12,347 nucleotides of DNA from an uncultured Bacteroidota bacterium. GTDB lineage: Bacteria; Bacteroidota; Bacteroidia; Chitinophagales; Chitinophagaceae. Position numbers and translations under genes: made by a program. Location: contig CAILMA010000172.1 in the NCBI GenBank assembly GCA_903835145.1, positions 1 through 12,347 on the forward strand. Reading direction: 5' to 3'. The notes beneath the pieces are model-generated. The model saw only the letters and a program-made list of their open reading frames with translations, did no database searches and was not told the DNA's origin. Of this stretch, positions 7,503 to 12,347 are shown one piece after another (the stretch's first letter is position 1; each line of letters starts with the position of its first letter).

Positions 7503-9905
7503 ATGAATTTAATGAAATCGTTACGCCTTGTTGTAGTGTTTATATTGATGGCAGTTGTCGCCGTTGCTCAAAAAAAGCAAGAGCTTTATTCGCGTGCAAA
7601 GGTGTACCTGGATAATGAACAACATTCTATAAAAGCACTGTCGGCACTTGGCGTGGCGGTTGACCATGGGGAGTATAAAAAGAACACCTTTTTTACTACC
7701 GACTTCTCTGCACATGAGCTGAAAACCATAAGGAAGGCCGGCTTTAAAGTTGACATCCTGATAAAGGATGTAGCGAAGCACTACCGCGACCAGAATAAAA
7801 AAAAAGTAACCGAAGACCAAAAGACAACAAGTAGCACGTGGTGCGATGCCGGCCCGGCGCTGGATGTACCCACTCACTTTCACCTCGGTAGCTATGCCGG
7901 GTATTTCACCTACACCGAAATGCTCACGATACTGGACAGTATGCACACCCTTTATCCGGGCCTGATAAGTGTAAAGGATTCTATTGATACTTTTCATAGC
8001 ATAGAGGGACGGCCTATTTATTGGGTGCGGGTTTCCAACAACCCGGGTGTGAACCAACCCGCCAAGCCACAGATGCTCTATACCGGCCTGCACCATGCCC
8101 GCGAACCCGGCACTATCTCTTCCATCATCTATTACCTGTGGTATCTCCTGGAACACTACAGTACCGACCCTGAAATAAAGGCAATTGTAGACAACACGGA
8201 ATTGTACTTTATCCCCTGCGTGAACCCTGACGGCTACCTCTACAACATAAGCACTAACCCCGGTGGTGGTGGCCTTTGGCGCAAAAACCGCCGCCTCAAT
8301 AGCGACGGCACCTATGGCATAGACCTCAACCGCAACTACGGCTACTTTTGGGGCTACGATGATATTGGCTCAAGCCCCATGACATCCAGCGATACGTATC
8401 GCGGCACGGCTGGCTTTTCGGAGCCGGAAACACAAGCCATAAAATGGTTTGCTGGTCAGCATACGTTCAAACTCAACATTAACTACCACACCTACGGGAG
8501 CGATATTATATACCCATGGGGCTATATACCGTCTCTGCTCACTCCTGACTCGGCGCGCTACAGCGCTTATGGCCAATACCTTACCCAGTACACCCTTTAC
8601 CGGTATGGCACGAGCGACCAAACCGTAGGCTATACCACCAACGGAGATAGCGACGACTGGATGTATGGCGATACAACGGTAAAGCCGAAGGTACTGGCTA
8701 TGACACCCGAGACAGGGCTGGCACAATACGGATTTTACACCCCTGAGGTAAACATAATTCCTGACTGCCAAAACAACCTCCGCACCGATATTAACGCGGC
8801 AACCTTACTACTGCCCTACGCCAAAATAACTACCGAAGATGAGAAAATTATAACCCACAGCAGCGGCTACCTGCACTACACGCTGCAAAGAATGGGCTTC
8901 CCCGATACGGCAACTTTTACAGTCACCCTCACCTCGCTTGATAGCAGGCTCACGCTCGCCGGTAGCCCGCAGTCATTTACTAACCCTACGCTGCTCACCA
9001 GCATAAGTGACTCAGTAAGCTATACAATAGCCGCAGGCACCCCAAATGGCCAGCTGCTCAGCTACGAGCGTAAAATGTACAACGGACTGTATTATATCAA
9101 AGACACCATCAGTTTTTATAACGGCACCTACTATACCAATTATGCACCCGGCACCAATACACTCACAGACTGGACTGCAAGTGGCTGGGATACCTGTAGC
9201 CTCTACTTCCACACAGCACCGGCATCAATAGGCAGCAGCCATGGCTGCACCAACTACCCTGACAATACAACTGCAACCATAACACTGCTCAAAACCATTG
9301 ACCTTAGCCACTCGACACAGGCGTTTCTTTATTTTTATGCCAAGTGGAGCATAGAGTCTTCCTATGACTATACAATGGTAGAAGCAACACCAGCAGGCAC
9401 GGGCGACTGGCAGCAATTGTGCGGGCGTTTCACCAAGCCGGGCACGCCTTACCAGATACACGACCTGCCCATTTACGACGGACAACAACCCCAATGGGTG
9501 CAGGAAGAAATAGACCTTCACGATTACCTTGGCCAGCAAATAAACCTGATGCTCAGTATGGTGAGTGACCCAGCTGTAAACTACCCGGGCTTTTATTTCG
9601 ATGACATGAATATCATTACCGTGCAGGATTCAGCATTTCTGGCCGTTGCTCCTGTGGCAGGCAATCAGCCGGCAATAAATGTGTACCCTAACCCTGCACA
9701 TAGCCAGCTCATGATAACCCTCAGCAATGTAGCCCATTCGTCAGCTGTGCCCGCTACCATCTACGATTGTTTCGGTCGCAAGGCTATGGTTCTCAGCCTC
9801 ACCAATGGCAATAACACCGTTGATGTGAGCCACCTTGCAACCGGCGTCTACTACCTGAAAACCGATGCACTTGAGGCGGTAACTAAAATTGTGATTGAGG
9901 AGTAA
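7503..9905 (+). CDS. Secreted M14 zinc carboxypeptidase with type IX sorting domain
   Basis: This is a metallocarboxypeptidase exported by Sec and then through the type IX system to the surface or medium. The 800-residue product has a signal peptide (about 1-22, MNLMKSLRLVVVFILMAVVAVAQ) and a propeptide-like region (about 23-110). The M14 domain follows (about 125-440), then a beta-sandwich and an immune-inhibitor-A/MAM-like jelly roll (about 540-705, ending GFYFDDMNI). It ends in a type A sorting domain (about 720-800, VYPNPAHSQ to GVYYLKTDALEAVTKIVIEE). Catalytic residues are intact: zinc ligands His198 and Glu201 (HHARE) and His329 (NYHTYG), substrate-binding Arg260/Arg263 (WRKNR) and Asn276-Arg277 (DLNRNY), and the general base Glu403 (TPETG). 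The start at 7503 gives the full signal peptide; an ATG at codon 4 is an alternative. It probably degrades extracellular protein for nutrition. It is much longer than a minimal M14 enzyme because of the added C-terminal domains. Confidence 0.95.
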   Translation: MNLMKSLRLVVVFILMAVVAVAQKKQELYSRAKVYLDNEQHSIKALSALGVAVDHGEYKKNTFFTTDFSAHELKTIRKAGFKVDILIKDVAKHYRDQNKKKVTEDQKTTSSTWCDAGPALDVPTHFHLGSYAGYFTYTEMLTILDSMHTLYPGLISVKDSIDTFHSIEGRPIYWVRVSNNPGVNQPAKPQMLYTGLHHAREPGTISSIIYYLWYLLEHYSTDPEIKAIVDNTELYFIPCVNPDGYLYNISTNPGGGGLWRKNRRLNSDGTYGIDLNRNYGYFWGYDDIGSSPMTSSDTYRGTAGFSEPETQAIKWFAGQHTFKLNINYHTYGSDIIYPWGYIPSLLTPDSARYSAYGQYLTQYTLYRYGTSDQTVGYTTNGDSDDWMYGDTTVKPKVLAMTPETGLAQYGFYTPEVNIIPDCQNNLRTDINAATLLLPYAKITTEDEKIITHSSGYLHYTLQRMGFPDTATFTVTLTSLDSRLTLAGSPQSFTNPTLLTSISDSVSYTIAAGTPNGQLLSYERKMYNGLYYIKDTISFYNGTYYTNYAPGTNTLTDWTASGWDTCSLYFHTAPASIGSSHGCTNYPDNTTATITLLKTIDLSHSTQAFLYFYAKWSIESSYDYTMVEATPAGTGDWQQLCGRFTKPGTPYQIHDLPIYDGQQPQWVQEEIDLHDYLGQQINLMLSMVSDPAVNYPGFYFDDMNIITVQDSAFLAVAPVAGNQPAINVYPNPAHSQLMITLSNVAHSSAVPATIYDCFGRKAMVLSLTNGNNTVDVSHLATGVYYLKTDALEAVTKIVIEE

Positions 9906-9983
9906 AATTGTTTTTTTGCTTGCACTGGTCGAAGCGCCATTTTAAGGGAAAGACCGAAATTTTGAACACCCACACGATACCAA

Positions 9984-10736
9984 ATGTCAGAATATAAACT
10001 GCTGCCTTCGGCCTTTAAAGAAATTAAGAAGCAAATGCTGTTCAAAATAGTTCCCATTTACCTGTTGATTGGTGTGGGTGTTTGGTACTTCGTCTTTTTT
10101 AAAAACAACGATAACGGCGATACCGTAAATGCTACCTGGGCTCTGCCATTAACTATTGCGATTTATGTTGCATTTTCGGGTGTGGGCTTTTATTTGGGAT
10201 TGAAACGGCAGAAAGCAACGCTATCAAGCTACAGGCTTACTATAAGTGAAGGAAAGATAACCCGCGAACTATTAAACACCCCTACCATTTCCATTGATAA
10301 CATTTTTATAAGGTCGATTCAAAAATTTGAAACCGGCAATTACGAGGTACAGGGGATGGATCCCGCCGACGAGATCGGCATTTCAAAACACCTTGAAAAT
10401 TTCAGCTCACTTGAAGCACAGCTCAACGAATTGCATCCTGTCACACTTAACGTGAAACTCGCCTTGTGGAAAAAATACCCGCACTTGCTGGGCATTTTAG
10501 TCGTAGTGGCAATGTTGCTCGCTCGCTTTTCAGAAAATAAAGTTGTTGCCATCAGCGCTGCGGCATTTCTTGTCGGCGTTTTATCCTGGTCTTTTTTTGA
10601 AATAAGGCGAAGTAAAAATATTGACGCAAGAACGAAGCGCATCGCAAACCGGGCACTAATATTTTTCTTAGCCATTGCATGCCTCTCCTTGCTTAACTTC
10701 GTAATGCTTAAGTTATTGGGAATAAACCAAAAATGA
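9984..10736 (+). CDS. Predicted five-helix membrane protein, function unknown
   Basis: I do not recognise the family. The 250-residue product has two hydrophobic helices (about 20-38 and 53-72) and a soluble stretch of about 90 residues (about 75-163). Three more helices follow at about 166-182, 186-206 and 222-245. The soluble part has alternating beta-like strands (YRLTISEGKITRELL, ISIDNIFIRSIQKFE). That layout, helix pair followed by such strands, recalls small bacterial PH-like (YcxB/DUF304-type) membrane proteins, but this is only a resemblance. Basic residues follow helices 2 and 4 (GLKRQK, EIRRSKN). It begins 78 bases after the M14 gene on the same strand with no terminator between, so read-through is possible. 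It ends 35 bases from the convergent antitoxin-like gene. The ATG at 9984 is the first in frame. Confidence 0.7.
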   Translation: MSEYKLLPSAFKEIKKQMLFKIVPIYLLIGVGVWYFVFFKNNDNGDTVNATWALPLTIAIYVAFSGVGFYLGLKRQKATLSSYRLTISEGKITRELLNTPTISIDNIFIRSIQKFETGNYEVQGMDPADEIGISKHLENFSSLEAQLNELHPVTLNVKLALWKKYPHLLGILVVVAMLLARFSENKVVAISAAAFLVGVLSWSFFEIRRSKNIDARTKRIANRALIFFLAIACLSLLNFVMLKLLGINQK

Positions 10737-10771
10737 GTGGCTTAACCAATAATGGGCGATGGGTGAGTCCG

Positions 10772-10996
10772 CTAATGGTAAATCTGTATTTGTTCGCATC
10801 TTTCCTCGATATTTTTTTCGAAATCATCGGCTTCTTTATCGCTTATCATACCTGCAAATTCACGAAAACTACTCCGTTTTTTAGAAACCGATCCTCTGCC
10901 TTTGTTGAGTATTGATGCCACCTCATCCAAAATATTGTCATTTTCGATCTTCAATATTTCTTCAATCAGTAGCAACTTTTTAGATTCGCCATACAT
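10772..10996 (-). CDS. Small antitoxin-like protein without an adjacent toxin
   Basis: The 74-residue charged, mostly helical protein resembles the antitoxin partner of PIN-type (VapBC-like) toxin-antitoxin pairs in Bacteroidota. It has an N-terminal helical part (KKLLLIEEILKIENDNILDE, about 6-25), a basic Ser-rich linker (KGRGSVSKKRSS, 32-43), then FREFAGMISDKEADDFEKNI (44-63), the usual 'F-x-x-F-A-G-x-x-S/D-x-E-A' toxin-binding-type segment. After CEQI (67-70) the end is QIYH, unlike the Asn/Asp-Trp endings I expect in such proteins. This may be a sign of truncation or frameshift. Toxins normally follow directly downstream, but only 35 bases remain before the convergent membrane-protein gene, and no PIN-like frame is seen. 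The start at 10996 is supported by a perfect promoter box at 11013-11020. It could be an orphan regulator; family assignment is tentative. Confidence 0.6.
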   Translation of the reverse strand: MYGESKKLLLIEEILKIENDNILDEVASILNKGRGSVSKKRSSFREFAGMISDKEADDFEKNIEERCEQIQIYH

Positions 10997-11012
10997 AACT
11001 ACTCAGTTTTTA

Positions 11013-11020
11013 CAAAAATA
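11013..11020 (-). promoter_or_regulatory. TAnnTTTG -7 box of the antitoxin-like gene
   Basis: Read on the minus strand this is TATTTTTG, a perfect TAnnTTTG match. Transcription would start near 11005, giving a leader of only about ten bases before the ATG at 10996. No good -33 TTG is visible in the adjoining GA-rich end of the NHL gene. Confidence 0.5.
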
Positions 11021-11044
11021 CTATTTATTTACACCCTCTACCCC

Positions 11045-12256
11045 CTACTCCTTCACAAACCGCCTCACCTCAACACTCAAATTTGGTGCAACCGGCACTG
11101 TCCTTAAAAAATACACACCGCTATTCAGTCGGTTGATGTCCAAAGAAACTTCCTTGCAGTTACAATCGGAATAACCAACAACCTGCCCGATCAAATTAAT
11201 AACCTCTACTCTTTTCATTGCAAAGCCACTGGCTACTTTGATTTCCGTGAATGCCGGATTGGGATAAACACTGATGTCATTAATAGCTTGACTTTGAACC
11301 TCAGGAACACTAAGGTAGCCACAATGTGGATAGGTGATTTTCCGAATTCTCTCGCCACTAATTTCACCAAAAAACAAATTTCCACAGGAATCAAATGCAA
11401 TCGGAGACGGGTTGTTAACCCCAGCTGTATCAGCTAAGCCACCATCTCCAGTCGTTGCCCTAATGCCACTCCCTGCTATCGTATGAATTATACCGTGCGA
11501 ATCGACAACTCTTACTCTGTTATTGAATGCGTCGCCAATATACAAAAGCCCATCCGGGCCTATAGCTATCGCTGTTGCATCGATTTGAGCACTGGTAGCT
11601 GGTATATTATCACCATTGTATGTGTTTGAACCGTAAACCCCAGCGACAAGAGATATGATGCCAGAAGTGTTTATTTTCCTTACTACGCATCCTGCAGAGC
11701 CAGGGTCACAAAAAAATAAATTACCCAAACTATCAAAACACAAAAAAGCCGGCGCAATAGCCGCATCAGTCGCGGCCCCGCCATCGCCATTTCTACCCGG
11801 TGTGCCATTTCCTGCAAATGTCATGATGTTTCCAGCTCTATTCACCATTCGTATCACTCCACCAATAAAACAGGATATATATAAATTACCTACTTTGTCG
11901 AATAAAATATCATTTGGATAATTTAAAGTTGCGGCACTGGCCGGTCCGCCATCGCCAGTATTGCCCGCCGTTCCAGTACCGCAAATAGTTGTAATAATTC
12001 CGGTGGCTGCATTGACAACGCGCACTCGGTTATTAAGGGCGTCTGCTATATAAAGATTACCGATGGAATCAACAGCTAAGCCGGCTGGCAGGTGCAGTAT
12101 TGCATCTGTCGCAGCTCCACCGTCCCCACTAAAGCCAGACGCCGTCTTTGTACCAGCATATGTTGAAATTAATCCCGTTGCAGCATTTACCTTCCTTACG
12201 TTATTATACAACTCTTCAACTATAAACATATAATGATTGTCCGTAAATGTACCCAA
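11045..12256 (-). CDS. NHL-repeat protein with type IX sorting domain, N-terminally truncated
   Basis: This is a beta-propeller protein meant for export. About five full repeats of some 55 residues remain, marked by SGDGGAATDA, NTGDGGPASAA, RNGDGGAATDA, YNGDNIPATSA and TTGDGGLADTA, each followed by a GNLYI-type strand and NRVRVV/IRK. A linker leads to a type A sorting domain (about 320-403, VYPNPAFTEI to SGVYFLRT...RRFVKE). The reading begins inside a propeller blade (NHYMFIVEELYNNVRKVN) and has no signal peptide. The only possible starts are TTG at 12256 or an internal ATG at codon 10. An in-frame stop lies at 12293-12295. Intact relatives carry a signal peptide and an earlier repeat, so this is most likely a pseudogene beheaded by the IS1595-family element that starts just to the right. 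Without a signal peptide the product could not reach the type IX secretion system. Confidence 0.85.
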   Translation of the reverse strand: MGTFTDNHYMFIVEELYNNVRKVNAATGLISTYAGTKTASGFSGDGGAATDAILHLPAGLAVDSIGNLYIADALNNRVRVVNAATGIITTICGTGTAGNTGDGGPASAATLNYPNDILFDKVGNLYISCFIGGVIRMVNRAGNIMTFAGNGTPGRNGDGGAATDAAIAPAFLCFDSLGNLFFCDPGSAGCVVRKINTSGIISLVAGVYGSNTYNGDNIPATSAQIDATAIAIGPDGLLYIGDAFNNRVRVVDSHGIIHTIAGSGIRATTGDGGLADTAGVNNPSPIAFDSCGNLFFGEISGERIRKITYPHCGYLSVPEVQSQAINDISVYPNPAFTEIKVASGFAMKRVEVINLIGQVVGYSDCNCKEVSLDINRLNSGVYFLRTVPVAPNLSVEVRRFVKE

Positions 12257-12347
12257 TATTTTGTATCTTCGTGGTATGAAATTCAGTACATTTTACGATA
12301 AGTACAACGACGAATCTGCTTGTAAAGAGAAATTCAGACAAATCCGA
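12236..12347 (+). mobile_element. Left end of a probable IS1595-family insertion
   Basis: The exact left terminus is not resolved. It must lie between the last clear NHL-repeat coding (about 12236) and the transposase ATG at 12276. The terminal inverted repeat and target duplication cannot be tested because the other end is outside the window. Confidence 0.45.
12276..12347 (+). CDS. IS1595-family (ISXO2-like) transposase, N-terminal fragment
   Basis: The last 24 codons read MKFSTFYDKYNDESACKEKF followed by RQIR and stay open to the window edge. The pattern 'phenylalanine-rich helix, D/E-x-x-C, then F-x-x-IR' is the N-terminus of IS1595-family transposases. There it precedes the zinc ribbon and the DDE ISXO2-like catalytic domain, both of which would lie beyond this window. 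Only 24 residues are available, so assignment rests on this short match plus the broken NHL gene next door. A near -7-like ATATTTTG (12256-12263) lies just upstream, as expected if the IS carries its own outward-facing leader. Confidence 0.65.
   Translation, partial: MKFSTFYDKYNDESACKEKFRQIR

Noticed and set aside
7521..8156. A 211-codon minus-strand open frame
   Set aside because: It lies opposite the N-terminal half of the M14 carboxypeptidase, which is clearly the real gene with signal peptide and zinc ligands.

Overview
The window looks like chromosomal DNA from a member of the Bacteroidota, most likely Chitinophagia/Sphingobacteriia-like. Four signs point there. Genes lack clear Shine-Dalgarno sequences and have A/T-rich leaders. 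Several promoters fit the Bacteroidota -7 box TAnnTTTG. Two secreted proteins end in type IX secretion (Por) sorting domains with the VYPNP motif. The GroEL tail and a one-domain cold-shock protein also fit. This assignment is an inference from sequence character, not a database match.

Layout, left to right. 1-375 holds no confident gene; it has a cluster of small hairpins and a weak open frame running off the left edge. 376-407 is a strong hairpin that serves as the groEL terminator. 517-2565 (minus) is the groES-groEL chaperonin operon, with a sigma-54-like promoter and TTGGCA boxes upstream instead of a CIRCE operator. Divergent from it is a cold-shock gene (2891-3082) with a textbook Bacteroidota promoter and its own terminator. 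3304-3969 (plus) is a spermidine-synthase-like methyltransferase. It converges on oxyR (4104-5060, minus), which has both redox cysteines and an intrinsic terminator. 5345-6928 (minus) is a secreted M28 zinc metallopeptidase. Its upstream side carries 21 in-phase heptamers (6966-7112), followed by a REP-like hairpin element (7230-7400).

7503-9905 (plus) is a large secreted M14 carboxypeptidase with a jelly-roll domain and a type IX sorting tail. A five-helix membrane protein of unknown function follows (9984-10736). On the minus strand 10772-10996 is a small antitoxin-like gene with no partner toxin. Next to it, 11045-12256 is an NHL-repeat protein with a type IX sorting tail. That protein has lost its start and signal peptide exactly where an IS1595-family (ISXO2-like) transposase begins at 12276 and runs off the window.

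Functionally the window mixes housekeeping stress response (GroES/EL, CspA, OxyR) with secreted or surface proteins (M28 and M14 peptidases, NHL protein) and an accessory right edge (orphan antitoxin, IS-truncated gene). I do not see a complete new multi-gene system. The points most worth a second look are the heptamer array, the sigma-54-like chaperonin promoter, the IS-decapitated NHL gene, the toxin-less antitoxin and the hairpin cluster at the left edge.
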